DNA from: Acidobacteriota bacterium
GTDB taxonomy: Bacteria; Acidobacteriota; Vicinamibacteria; Vicinamibacterales; SCN-69-37
Length of the DNA stretch: 61,781 bases
Assembly (NCBI GenBank): GCA_005799825.1
Contig: SYFT01000016.1
Span: 1-61,781 of the forward strand
Direction of reading: 5' to 3'
In this document: positions 25,323 to 34,219 of the stretch, piece after piece
Layout of the letters: every line of letters starts with the position of its first letter
Position numbering within the stretch: the stretch's first letter is position 1
Made by a program: the position numbers and the translations under genes
The notes under the pieces: model-generated
The model's database searches: none
The model's input: the letters and a program-made list of their open reading frames with translations, nothing else
Told to the model about the DNA's origin: nothing

Positions 25323-26738
25323 ATGGCCGACGAACCACAACCGATACCCAATCCCGCTCAAAAGAAATTCGATCGTCGTATCATCGAGGGCCCGCTGCCG
25401 CAGGCCGTTTGGATGCTGGCGTGGCCCGCAATGCTCCAGAACATTTTGGGGGGATTGCAGGGCGTGATTGACCACGCGATGGTCGGCCACTACGTCGGCC
25501 TCAATGCAAACGCCGCGATCGGCGTGAGCCTCCAGATCTTTATCCTGGTCATCGTTTTTGTTGCGTCGGTGTTTTCAGGCATGGGTGTGCTGGTGGCCCG
25601 GTTTGCGGGCGCCGGCGACGCGGATGCCGTGGACCGCACGGTGTACCAGGCGTTTTTGACCGCGACCTTCCTCTCGACGGGACTTCTGGCGCCGGTGGGG
25701 TATTTCGCTGCGCCGTGGCTGCTGTCTCTCGTGAATGCCACGCCCGACGTGCAGCGTGAAGCGCTGCCCTACATCCGCACGATGTTTGTCTCGAGCATTG
25801 GCATGTTGACCTTCTTCATGATGAGCGGGGCCCTGCGTGCGGCCGGCGACGTCCAGACCACCCTGCGAACGGGCGTGGCCATGACCATTGCCAACGTCAT
25901 TCTGAACATTGTTCTGATTCCCAGATACGGCACGTTCGGCGCGGCGCTCGGTACGGCAATCGCGAGTGTCGGCACCAGCGGGGTGTTGATCTGGCTGTTG
26001 TTCTCGGGCCGACTCGTGATCCGGTTCAGCCGCGGCATGTCCTTCAAGCCCGAATGGCCGATCATCCGCGAGCTGTTCCGGTTCGGACTGCCCACCGGCA
26101 TCCAAGGCATCGCGATGAACCTCGCGGGATTGCTGATGCTGCGCTTCATCGGATCGCTGCAGTACAGCGCCGAGGCGCAGGCCGCGTATGCGGTGGGCTA
26201 CACCGAGTTGTTTTCGCTAATCACGTGGACGTCGGTTGGGTTGATGGGTGCGACGGCTGTCGTGGCGGGACAGAACCTGGGCGCGGGCCATCCGGACCGC
26301 GCAGCGCAGTCGTCAGCCGTGGCTGCGCGAATCGGATTGGGCGTGGCAGCGATTGTGGGGCTCGGGTTCGTGCTGATGCCGCGTGTGCTCCTCGGCGCGT
26401 TCGCGCTCACCGAAGGCGTGGGGTTCGAGATTGGCCGACAGTTGCTGGCCTACCTCGCGGTCTCGGGCTTCTTTGTCACGATAGCGCTCTGCTACACGGG
26501 CGGGCTTCAGGGCACCGGTGACACAAAAGGCCCGCTTTACATCTCGATCGTGTCCCAGGTGATCGTCCCTGTGGGCTGGTGCTCGATTCGTTCTTCCACT
26601 GGCACCCTGACTGCCGCCGACATCTGGCTGGCCATTGTCTTTGGTCATGTCGCCCGGGCGACGTTGAGCGTCCTCCGTGTTCGGCAGGGAAAATGGCGCA
26701 GTATCCAGGTGGCCGTGCCCAGGACTGCCATGGAATAA
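25323..26738 (+). CDS. MATE family efflux transporter
   Basis: A 471-residue multidrug-and-toxin-extrusion family protein. It shows two homologous six-helix bundles, with 'LAWPAMLQNILGGLQGVIDH' at the N-terminus and 'LFRFGLPTGIQGIAMNLAGL' opening the second half. 'GALRAAGDVQTTLRTGVAMT' and 'GGLQGTGDTKGPLYI' are the paired MATE signature loops. It would export organic cations using sodium or proton gradient. The ATG at 25323 is 8 bases after the symporter stop; a longer in-frame extension overlaps the symporter and is not needed. Confidence 0.9.
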   Translation: MADEPQPIPNPAQKKFDRRIIEGPLPQAVWMLAWPAMLQNILGGLQGVIDHAMVGHYVGLNANAAIGVSLQIFILVIVFVASVFSGMGVLVARFAGAGDADAVDRTVYQAFLTATFLSTGLLAPVGYFAAPWLLSLVNATPDVQREALPYIRTMFVSSIGMLTFFMMSGALRAAGDVQTTLRTGVAMTIANVILNIVLIPRYGTFGAALGTAIASVGTSGVLIWLLFSGRLVIRFSRGMSFKPEWPIIRELFRFGLPTGIQGIAMNLAGLLMLRFIGSLQYSAEAQAAYAVGYTELFSLITWTSVGLMGATAVVAGQNLGAGHPDRAAQSSAVAARIGLGVAAIVGLGFVLMPRVLLGAFALTEGVGFEIGRQLLAYLAVSGFFVTIALCYTGGLQGTGDTKGPLYISIVSQVIVPVGWCSIRSSTGTLTAADIWLAIVFGHVARATLSVLRVRQGKWRSIQVAVPRTAME

Positions 26739-26819
26739 CTCCGCGTAAGACAACCCCGGTTTGTGGCTGACAATCCCGCCGCCGGTGTGTATCGTTTCTT
26801 GGGTAGTTTCAGGGAGTTC

Positions 26820-29234
26820 ATGAAGAAGACTGCACTGATCGCGCTTGTGACCGTGCTGTTTGGCACGGCCTTCACCTTACGGGCGGGCACCGCCGCGAGC
26901 TCGGCTCGCACGGCCGCGCCTGAACCTGCCGTCCTGTCTGTAGCGGCGCAGAACGATGCCCTCCAGAAGTTCTGCGGCGACTGTCACAACGACATAGACC
27001 TGAAGGGTGAGATGTCGCTTGATGGGTTCGACGCGGGGCGTGCCGCCGACAAGGCGGAACTGGCTGAGAAGGTGGTCAGCAAATTGCGGACCGGCATGAT
27101 GCCGCCCAAGGCGCATCCCCAACCGAGCCCGGCCACACGAACGGCGCTTGTGAGCGCGCTCGAGACCACCCTTGACGCCGCCGCGGCGGCCAACCCCAAC
27201 CCGGGGCGCCGGCCCTTTCAACGACTCAATCGCGCGGAGTACGCCGCAGCGGTGCGCGCCCTGTTCGCGCTTGACCTCGACGTGAGCGCCTACCTGCCGG
27301 CCGACACCATCAGCGCCGGCTTCGACAACATCGCCGATGTGCAGATGCCGTCGGCCACCGTGATGCAGGGCTACCTGCGCGCCGCGGCGCACGTGAGCCG
27401 CGTGGCCGTCGGCGACCCGACGGCCGATCCCACGTCAGCGACGTACGACATCCCCCGCACCCGGTCGCAGAAGGAACGGTTGAACGGCGCGCCGTTCGGC
27501 ACGCGCGGCGGCACCGTGGTGATGCACAACTTCCCGGCCGACGGCAAATACAAGTTCCAACTGCTGCTGCACGGGGAGCCGACCGGCGCACTCTTCGGCC
27601 GCACCGTACGCGCCATCCGGATGGAGGTGGCGATCGACGGTGAACGCGCCGGCATGGTGCACGTGGATCGGTGGATCTCGGAATCCGATCAAACCGGGCT
27701 GACCGTCTCGACCGAACCGATCTACGTGCGCGCAGGCGCGCGACGCGTGGCCGCCACGTTCATCCAGGAATTCGAGGGCTCGGAAGACGACCTGATCAAG
27801 CCGATTGACCACACGCTGGCGGATACACAAATCGGTGTGGGCTACGGCGTCACCACACTCCCCCACCTTCGCAACCTCGCCATCGTCGGCCCCTCAGAAG
27901 TTTCGGGCGTCTCCGACAATGCGACGCGGCGAAACATCTTCTCCTGCCGCCCGACGGCGCCCAAAGAAGATGTGGCGTGTGCGCGCCGGATTGTTGAACG
28001 GCTGGGTACTGAAGCGTATCGCCGGCCCTTGACCACAGCTGATGTGGACGAGCTCCTGACGTTTTATCGCCAGGGCGCGGCCACGGGCGGGTTTGAAGGC
28101 GGGATTCGCACCACGTTGCAGGCGATGCTCACGAGCCTGCACTTTCTCTTCCGCGTCGAGGAGGTGCCGGCGGGCGTGGCGGCTGGCGGCATCTACCCGA
28201 TTGGCCCGGTGGACTTAGCCTCGCGCCTATCGTTTTTCCTGTGGGGCACCATTCCGGATCCGGCACTGATCGGTGTCGCGCGCACCGGTGAACTGGTGCG
28301 ACCGGACATGTTCGCCCGCCAGGTGCGTCGCATGCTAGCCGACCCAAAGGCCGAGGCACTGGCCACGCGGTTTGCATCGCAATACGTCAGGCTGCAGGAC
28401 CTCGACAAGATCGAACCGGACGCCCTGGACTACCCGTACTACGACGACACGCTGGCCGAGGCAATGCGTCGCGAAACGGAGCTGCTGTTCGACCACCTCG
28501 TGCGCGAGGATCGGCCGGTGATGGAGATGCTGACGGCCGACTATACGTTCGTGAACGAACGTCTCGCGCGGCATTACGGATTTGCGGGGGTGAGCGGACC
28601 CGAGTTCCGCAAGGTGCCATACCCCGACGACCTGCGTCGCGGACTACTTGGCCACGCGAGCATCCTGACGCTGACGTCGCATGGCAACCGGACCTCGCCG
28701 GTACTGCGGGGCAAGTGGGTGATGGAAGTGCTGCTCGGCAGTCCACCCCCGCCTCCGCCGCCGAACGTCCCTGACCTGGACGAAACGGGTGATGCGGTGG
28801 ATGGCCGCTTCCTGTCGGTGGCCGAACAGCTTGCCATGCACCGGAAGAATCCGGCGTGCAGTTCGTGCCACAACGTGATCGATCCGATTGGCCTGGCGCT
28901 CGACGGGTTTGACGTCACGGGGTCCTTGCGCATCAAGGACCGCGGCGTGCCGGTGGATACCGCGGGCGAGTTGTATGACGGCACGCCCCTCAAGGGCGTC
29001 GCCGACCTGCGCACGGCGCTCGCGGCCCGCTCCGAGGTCGTGGTCACGCATTTCACCTCGATGCTGATGTCCTACGCGCTGGCTCGGCGCGTGGAGTATT
29101 ACGACATGCCTGTCGTGCGGCGCATCGTGCGCGAGGCCAGGGCTACGGACTATCGGTTGTCGTCGCTGATTCTCGGCGTGGCGCGGAGTTCCGCGTTTCG
29201 CTCGGCCCGTAAAGAAGCGGTTGTCACGAAGTGA
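26820..29234 (+). CDS. DUF1592/DUF1588/DUF1585 domain protein with two c-type haem motifs
   Basis: An ~804-residue exported protein with signal peptide ('MKKTALIALVTVLFGTAFTL'). An N-terminal cytochrome-c-like segment with 'KFCGDCHND' (CxxCH) is followed by DUF1587 ('FQRLNRAEYAAAVRALFALD'), DUF1595 ('GTEAYRRPLTTADVDELL'), DUF1592 ('DLASRLSFFLWGTIPDPAL'), DUF1588 ('GHASILTLTSHGNRTSPVLR') and DUF1585 ('MLMSYALARRVEYYDMPVVR'). A second CxxCH lies in 'NPACSSCHNVIDPIG'. This architecture is typical of Planctomycetes and Acidobacteria and almost always precedes a DUF1552 gene, as here. Periplasmic redox role inferred from the haem motifs; substrate unknown. GGGAG precedes the ATG at 26820. Confidence 0.9.
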   Translation: MKKTALIALVTVLFGTAFTLRAGTAASSARTAAPEPAVLSVAAQNDALQKFCGDCHNDIDLKGEMSLDGFDAGRAADKAELAEKVVSKLRTGMMPPKAHPQPSPATRTALVSALETTLDAAAAANPNPGRRPFQRLNRAEYAAAVRALFALDLDVSAYLPADTISAGFDNIADVQMPSATVMQGYLRAAAHVSRVAVGDPTADPTSATYDIPRTRSQKERLNGAPFGTRGGTVVMHNFPADGKYKFQLLLHGEPTGALFGRTVRAIRMEVAIDGERAGMVHVDRWISESDQTGLTVSTEPIYVRAGARRVAATFIQEFEGSEDDLIKPIDHTLADTQIGVGYGVTTLPHLRNLAIVGPSEVSGVSDNATRRNIFSCRPTAPKEDVACARRIVERLGTEAYRRPLTTADVDELLTFYRQGAATGGFEGGIRTTLQAMLTSLHFLFRVEEVPAGVAAGGIYPIGPVDLASRLSFFLWGTIPDPALIGVARTGELVRPDMFARQVRRMLADPKAEALATRFASQYVRLQDLDKIEPDALDYPYYDDTLAEAMRRETELLFDHLVREDRPVMEMLTADYTFVNERLARHYGFAGVSGPEFRKVPYPDDLRRGLLGHASILTLTSHGNRTSPVLRGKWVMEVLLGSPPPPPPPNVPDLDETGDAVDGRFLSVAEQLAMHRKNPACSSCHNVIDPIGLALDGFDVTGSLRIKDRGVPVDTAGELYDGTPLKGVADLRTALAARSEVVVTHFTSMLMSYALARRVEYYDMPVVRRIVREARATDYRLSSLILGVARSSAFRSARKEAVVTK

Positions 29235-29244
29235 GGGTTTTGCC

Positions 29245-30654
29245 ATGTATCTGACCGGAAAACACATCTCGCGGCGCACTGCGCTGCGGGGCCTGGGCGC
29301 CACCATCGCCTTGCCGTTGCTCGACTCCATGATTCCCGCACGCACGGTCTTTGCCCGCACCGAGGCGGGACGCCTGGCGGATCGCGCACGGCTGGTCTGC
29401 ATCGAGCAGGTGCATGGGGCTGCCGGCTGCAGTGAGATTGGCGCAGCGCAGTATTTGTGGAATCCGGCTGGGGTCGGTCGCACGTTTGACCTGAGCAAGG
29501 GCAGCCTCAGCTCGCTCGAGCCGTATCGCGACTACCTGACCATTGTGAGCAACACCGACACGCGAATGGCTGAGGCGTTTGCCCCGGCCGAGGTCGGCGG
29601 CGACCACTTCAGGTCAAGCGCCGTGATGTTCACGCACGTGCGTCCAAAGCTGACTGAAGGGTCGGACGTGAAGGTCGGCACTTCGATGGACCAGCTCTAC
29701 GTGCAGAAGTTCGGCCAGGACACGCCGATTCCATCGATGCAGCTCAGTATTGAGCCGGTCGATCAATCGGGTGGCTGCGCCTATGGCTACGCGTGCGTCT
29801 ACACCGACACCATCAGCTGGTCTGCGCCGGAACAGCCGCTGCCGATGGTGCGGGACCCGCGCATGGTGTTTGAACTGTTGTTTGGTGCCGGGGGCACACC
29901 CGAGCAGCGCACCATGCGGCGTGCGATGGACCGAAGCATTCTGGACATGCTCGTGTCGCAGATGGCTGGCCTTCGGCGTGACCTGGGACCGGCCGACAAA
30001 GCGCGGCTCGATCAATACGCAAGCAATATTCGAGAGATCGAACAGCGCATTCAACGCGTGGAAGCACGCAATGCCAGTGGCGAAACGCGCGAGTTGCCCG
30101 GCGCGCCTGCCGGCGTCCCCGACGCGTTTGATGAACACGTCAAGCTAATGTTCGACCTGCAGTTGCTGGCGTTTACGTCTGACACCACGCGGGTGTTCTC
30201 GTTCAAACTGGGTCGCGACGGTTCAGGCCGCGTGTATCCCGGCAGCGGCATTGACACCGGCTTCCACAACGCGTCGCACCATGGCGTGGCCGAGGAACGC
30301 ATCCGGCAGTTCAGCGAGATTAATAAACACCACGTATCGATGCTGCCGTACTTTCTGGAGCGGCTGAAGACCACCATGGAGGGCGACGCGTCCCTCCTCG
30401 ACAAGACGCTCATCGTGTACGGCTCGCCGATGGCGAATGCTAACGTGCATAATCACCGGAACTGCCCGCTCATCCTGCTGGGGCGCGGCGGCGGCATCCT
30501 CGAAGGAGGCGTGCACCTCAAGGCCGACAGCGGCACCCCGATGGCCAACGTCATGCTGGGCCTCATGCACAAGCTCGGGCTCGACATGAAGACGTTTGGC
30601 GACAGCAGCGGCGACTTCTCCTTCGCAGCGCCAGGCGCGGTGTCACATGCGTAG
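29245..30654 (+). CDS. DUF1552 domain-containing protein, exported
   Basis: A 469-residue DUF1552 protein. Its N-terminus has a twin-arginine-like export signal ('ISRRTALRGLGATIALPLL'). Family-typical segments include 'HGAAGCSEIGAAQYLWNP', 'SLSSLEPYRDYLTIVSN', 'LGRDGSGRVYPGSGIDTGFH' and 'SPMANANVHNHRNCPLILLG'. It resembles the alkaline-phosphatase/sulfatase-like DUF1501/1552 group paired with DUF1592 proteins. It starts 11 bases after the DUF1592 stop and its end overlaps the next gene by 8 bases, so the three form an operon. Confidence 0.9.
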   Translation: MYLTGKHISRRTALRGLGATIALPLLDSMIPARTVFARTEAGRLADRARLVCIEQVHGAAGCSEIGAAQYLWNPAGVGRTFDLSKGSLSSLEPYRDYLTIVSNTDTRMAEAFAPAEVGGDHFRSSAVMFTHVRPKLTEGSDVKVGTSMDQLYVQKFGQDTPIPSMQLSIEPVDQSGGCAYGYACVYTDTISWSAPEQPLPMVRDPRMVFELLFGAGGTPEQRTMRRAMDRSILDMLVSQMAGLRRDLGPADKARLDQYASNIREIEQRIQRVEARNASGETRELPGAPAGVPDAFDEHVKLMFDLQLLAFTSDTTRVFSFKLGRDGSGRVYPGSGIDTGFHNASHHGVAEERIRQFSEINKHHVSMLPYFLERLKTTMEGDASLLDKTLIVYGSPMANANVHNHRNCPLILLGRGGGILEGGVHLKADSGTPMANVMLGLMHKLGLDMKTFGDSSGDFSFAAPGAVSHA

Positions 30655-32398
30655 GCTGCGCGTGCCCGCGCTGGTCGGCGCGGTGTCGCTGATGCTGGTG
30701 GCTGCTGCGCCGGCGCCGGAATCCAGAGTCGCTGACGCGGCGATGAAGGGCGATATGACGACGGTGCAGGCGCTCCTGCGCGACGGCGCCGACGTCAATG
30801 CGGCACAGGGCGATGGTATGACCGCGCTCCACTGGGCGGCACTCAACGGCGATGTCAAGACGATGGATCTGTTGCTGATTGGCGGAGCCGTCGTAGAGCC
30901 CCTGACGCGCATCGGCGGCTTCACGCCGCTGCATTTGGCGAGTTCGCGCGGACATGCCCCTATCGTGGCCCGCCTCCTTGAAGCGGGGAGCAAACCGAAG
31001 CTGATCACCGAGACCGGCGTGCAGCCCATCCACCTGGCTGCCCAGGCCGGAAGCGCGGCCGCGGTGAGGTTTCTGCTCGAGCGCGGAGCCGACGTGAATG
31101 CCGTCGACGCCACGCATGGCCGCACCCCACTGGTCTTTGCGGCATCGCAAAATCGCATCGAGGCGATGCGGATGTTGATCGAAAAGGGCGCGAACAGCGC
31201 GCTGGCGACCACGGTCATCGATTACGGTCAGCGGTCGCTGGCCGACAGCGCCGCCCGCATGACGCGCGACCGCGTGATCACAGCAACGACGGGACGGACG
31301 CCGGTGGCGCCGCCACAATTTGACCCGCCGCAGACCGGCAGAGCCGCCACCACCGGCGTAGGCAGCCAGGGTGACCCGGCCCCTGGGCCAGGACGCGGGG
31401 GGCGCGCCGGCGGAGCCGCCGGCGGACCGCGCCCCGCCTCCGACATCCAGCAGATTGGCCGCCAGGGCGGCCTCTCGGCCCTGCACTACGCGGCGCGCGA
31501 CGGGTTTGCCGCCGCTGCGACGATGCTGCTTGATTCGGGCGTCGATGTGAACCTGCCGAGCGCCGGAGACAAGTCAACGCCGATGCTGGTGGCGATCATC
31601 AACGGCCACTACGACCTGGCGATGACATTCCTGAAGCGGGGCGCGAATCCGAATCTGATGAGCGATGACGGCGCGGCACCGCTGTTCGCCACGGTCAACA
31701 ACGAGTGGGCGCTGCGCACCTGGTACCCGCAGCCGACGGCGGCGGCGCAGCAGCGGGCCTCGCACCTTCAGCTGATGGAGGCGCTGCTGCAGTCGGGCGC
31801 CGATCCCAACGCGCGCACCGGGTCGCACATTTGGTACGCGGCCTACAACGCCGGCCGCATGGGTGTGGACTACACCGGCGCCACGGCCTTCTGGCGAGCT
31901 GCGTATTCACTGGACGTCCAGGCACTGCGACTGCTGGTGCGCTACGGCGCCGACCCGAACATTGCCACCATGTCGTACGGCGCCACGGCGCGGCAGGGTC
32001 TACCCGCTGTGCCGTCCGGCGGCCCGCACGTGCCGCCGTTCCATGCGGCTAGCGGCGTGGGCTACGGCACCTCGCGCGTGGCCCAGCAGCATCAACATGT
32101 GCCGGATGGCTGGATGCCCGCGGCCAAATACTTCCTTGAGGAGTTGGGCGTGGACATCAACCTGCGCGACGCAGAGGGGTTCACGGCGCTCCACCACGCT
32201 GCGGCGCGTGGCGACAACGCGACGATCCTGTATCTCGTGAAGCGGGGCGCGGACGTCATGGCGGTCAATCGCAACGGCCAGACTACCGTGGATATGGCCA
32301 ACAGTCCCGAACAGCGCACACAGCCCTTCCCCGAGATCATCAAGTTGCTCGAAGGCCTGGGCGCAAAGAACAACAATAACTGCCAGGCGTGCAAGTAG
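30647..32398 (+). CDS. Ankyrin-repeat protein, exported
   Basis: An ~583-residue protein with an N-terminal signal ('ALVGAVSLMLVAAAPAPE') and several ankyrin repeats: 'DGMTALHWAALNGDVKTMDL', 'GGFTPLHLASSRGHAPIVAR', 'GVQPIHLAAQAGSAAAVRFL', 'GLSALHYAARDGFAAAATML' and 'EGFTALHHAAARGDNATILY'. A Gly/Pro/Arg-rich linker sits around residues 215-265. Ankyrin stacks mediate protein binding. The start overlaps the end of the DUF1552 gene (ATG inside its last codons), showing translational coupling, so this is probably a partner or scaffold for the DUF1592/DUF1552 pair. Confidence 0.9.
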   Translation: MRRLRVPALVGAVSLMLVAAAPAPESRVADAAMKGDMTTVQALLRDGADVNAAQGDGMTALHWAALNGDVKTMDLLLIGGAVVEPLTRIGGFTPLHLASSRGHAPIVARLLEAGSKPKLITETGVQPIHLAAQAGSAAAVRFLLERGADVNAVDATHGRTPLVFAASQNRIEAMRMLIEKGANSALATTVIDYGQRSLADSAARMTRDRVITATTGRTPVAPPQFDPPQTGRAATTGVGSQGDPAPGPGRGGRAGGAAGGPRPASDIQQIGRQGGLSALHYAARDGFAAAATMLLDSGVDVNLPSAGDKSTPMLVAIINGHYDLAMTFLKRGANPNLMSDDGAAPLFATVNNEWALRTWYPQPTAAAQQRASHLQLMEALLQSGADPNARTGSHIWYAAYNAGRMGVDYTGATAFWRAAYSLDVQALRLLVRYGADPNIATMSYGATARQGLPAVPSGGPHVPPFHAASGVGYGTSRVAQQHQHVPDGWMPAAKYFLEELGVDINLRDAEGFTALHHAAARGDNATILYLVKRGADVMAVNRNGQTTVDMANSPEQRTQPFPEIIKLLEGLGAKNNNNCQACK

Positions 32399-32417
32399 CC
32401 TCGGGCGTTTGCGCACG

Positions 32418-32684
32418 ATGCCGCTGTTTGATTTTCGCTGCCGGTCCTGCGCGCACGAATTCGAGACGCTGATTCGGCCAGCCTCGCACGGCGACCCTGC
32501 GGCCTCGTGCCCCGTGTGCGGCGCTGGCGAACCCGAGAGGCGCCTCTCGACATTTGCGCTCAGGTCGCGCGAGAAGACCCAGGCCGCGGCCGCCGCGAAG
32601 AACAAGAAGGCCGCCACCATCGCACGGGCGGACACCGCGGCGATGGATCGCGAGATCGATCACCACAGGCACGAAGATCATTGA
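32418..32684 (+). CDS. FmdB family zinc-ribbon protein
   Basis: An 88-residue protein opening with the FmdB/CxxC_CxxC zinc-ribbon pattern: 'MPLFDFRCRSCAHEFETLIR', then 'CPVCGAGEPERRLSTF'. Four cysteines would bind one zinc. The C-terminal half is a charged Ala/Lys/Arg helix ending in a His-rich tail ('EIDHHRHEDH'). Function of the family is unsettled (putative regulators). The ATG at 32418 gives the canonical 'MPLFDFRC' start. It follows the ankyrin gene by 19 bases and may belong to the same transcript. Confidence 0.82.
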   Translation: MPLFDFRCRSCAHEFETLIRPASHGDPAASCPVCGAGEPERRLSTFALRSREKTQAAAAAKNKKAATIARADTAAMDREIDHHRHEDH

Positions 32685-32690
32685 AGGCAC

Positions 32691-33000
32691 CATGATTCGT
32701 CCCGCCGCCGCTGTCATCCGCGGCTACCTCACCATGGCGATTGTCGTTATAAGGTGGGCATCACCGAGGTCTACGCTAACCAGACTCCGGAGCAGAAGGT
32801 GGCGCTGGTTCGGGCCGAGCCGCTCAAGGCGCCGACCATGTTCATGAGCGATGGCATCAACGACGCGCCGGCGCTCACGGCGGCCACGGTCGGCATCGCG
32901 TTTGGCCAGGCGAGCGACGTGACGGCCCAAGCCGCGGTCTTGCAGGAGCAGGCGAACCGTGTGACGCAGGCTCGACATGCCAGCGAGGGACGGATTGCCC
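32691..33000 (+). pseudogene. Fragment of a heavy-metal P-type ATPase
   Basis: From ~32745 a frame encodes 'GITEVYANQTPEQKVALVR', 'SDGINDAPALTAATVGIAFG' and 'ASDVTAQAAVLQE', the hinge (usually GDGxNDAP, here SDGINDAP) and following region of P1-type metal ATPases. The aspartyl-phosphate site, membrane helices and C-terminus are absent. Just upstream, in another frame, 'MIRPAAAVIRGYLTMAIVV' looks like the start of an unrelated membrane protein, so the fragment is an insertion or deletion scar. It runs into the convergent xdhC-like gene. Confidence 0.65.
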
Positions 33001-33015
33001 CGGCCTGGTGTTCGC

Positions 33016-34098
33016 TTATTTCGATAAGAGCCTGCCCGTGCCGTGATACCGAATCTGCGTGATTTCGGCCAGCACTGACAGGGCAATGTCAGCAGGAGTC
33101 CGACCGCCCAGGTCCAGCCCAACAGGGGCGTGGATCGCCTGCAGCCGGTCTTCCGGAACGCCTTCGGCGCGCAGCATCTCGTTGATCAACACCGTCTTTC
33201 GCCGGCTGCCGAGCAGGCCGATGTATCGGGCCGGCGTCGTGACCGCCGCCAGCATGCAATCGGCATCGAGCTTGTGTCCGCGCGTGGCGATCACAATGAA
33301 GCTGTTCCAGCTGTATTTGATGCCTTCGAGAGTCGCGGGCACATCCCCCTGGAGGATTGTCGCGTTCGGAAACCGTGCCGGGTCGGCGAACTCGGGCCGG
33401 TCCTCAACTACGGTCACATCAAAATCGAGGATCGCCGCCTGACGGGCGATGGCGAGTGCGACGTGGCCGCCGCCGGCGATGACAATGCGCGGCCGGCTGG
33501 CAATCGCCTCGATGAGCAAATCTTCGGTCTCCGATTTCACGGTGCGAGCCGTGCCGTGCGGCAACTGGGCCAGCGCCTCAGCCGTGGCGCGCTGGTCGGC
33601 CTCGGTATCGCCGAGCGAGCCCAGGCGGGAGCCATCGGCCCGCACGGCGATCCGCCCCAACAGCGACAAATCGCCCTGATGTCTGCCGAGGCGAGTGACC
33701 AGCGCAACGGGCTCGCCGCCAGCGGCGGCACTGACCATCTCAGGCAGCAAGTCGACGTCATCAAACGCCAGTGCCTGATCGTCGCGCTGCACCAGGATCC
33801 ACATCGTGCCGCCACACACGAGGCCGGTGTTCCAGGCCAGGTCCTCGGTCAGTTCGTACGCGCGCAGCGAATGTCCGCCTGACCGGAGGATCCCTTGAGC
33901 CGTTTCGATCGCGTCAGCCTCGATGCACCCGCCGCCGAGGGTGCCTACGGCCGCGCGTAGCGGCTCGCCATCACCAAGCACCAGCGTGGCACCGGCCACC
34001 TGCGGCGTGCTGCCGCTCGTGCGCACGACCGTGGCCACCGCAAATCGCCGGCCGGCGGCCCGGCGCTCCGCCATGTGACCGTAAAGAGAATCCTGCAC
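33016..34098 (-). CDS. XdhC/CoxI family protein
   Basis: A 360-residue XdhC-family protein, a maturation factor for xanthine dehydrogenase-type molybdoenzymes that handles and sulfurates the molybdenum cofactor. The N-terminal XdhC/CoxI domain shows 'VVRTSGSTPQVAGATLVL', 'GTLGGGCIEADAIE' and 'GLVCGGTMWILVQ'. The C-terminal Rossmann domain shows 'PRIVIAGGGHVALAIA', 'IVIATRGHKLD' and 'YIGLLGSRRKT'. The GTG start at 34098 lies six bases after a TAGAAT box. No molybdenum hydroxylase subunits are in the window; a MocA-like gene lies at 34968. Confidence 0.9.
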   Translation of the reverse strand: MQDSLYGHMAERRAAGRRFAVATVVRTSGSTPQVAGATLVLGDGEPLRAAVGTLGGGCIEADAIETAQGILRSGGHSLRAYELTEDLAWNTGLVCGGTMWILVQRDDQALAFDDVDLLPEMVSAAAGGEPVALVTRLGRHQGDLSLLGRIAVRADGSRLGSLGDTEADQRATAEALAQLPHGTARTVKSETEDLLIEAIASRPRIVIAGGGHVALAIARQAAILDFDVTVVEDRPEFADPARFPNATILQGDVPATLEGIKYSWNSFIVIATRGHKLDADCMLAAVTTPARYIGLLGSRRKTVLINEMLRAEGVPEDRLQAIHAPVGLDLGGRTPADIALSVLAEITQIRYHGTGRLLSK

Positions 34099-34104
34099 CT
34101 CTGA

Positions 34105-34110
34105 ATTCTA
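34105..34110 (-). promoter_or_regulatory. Putative leaderless promoter (TAGAAT, 6 bp before GTG)
   Basis: On the minus strand TAGAAT is followed by TCAGAG and then the GTG at 34098, with the same spacing as other boxes in this window. Confidence 0.45.
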
Positions 34111-34219
34111 TCTGGGGTTTCGCGCGGGCCTGTGGGACAAGGGTGCGTACTCGCCGGAGTCAGCCGGACTCCTCCTCACGCACAGCATGACCCTGTTGCT
34201 GTCAGGTATTTAGGACGCT

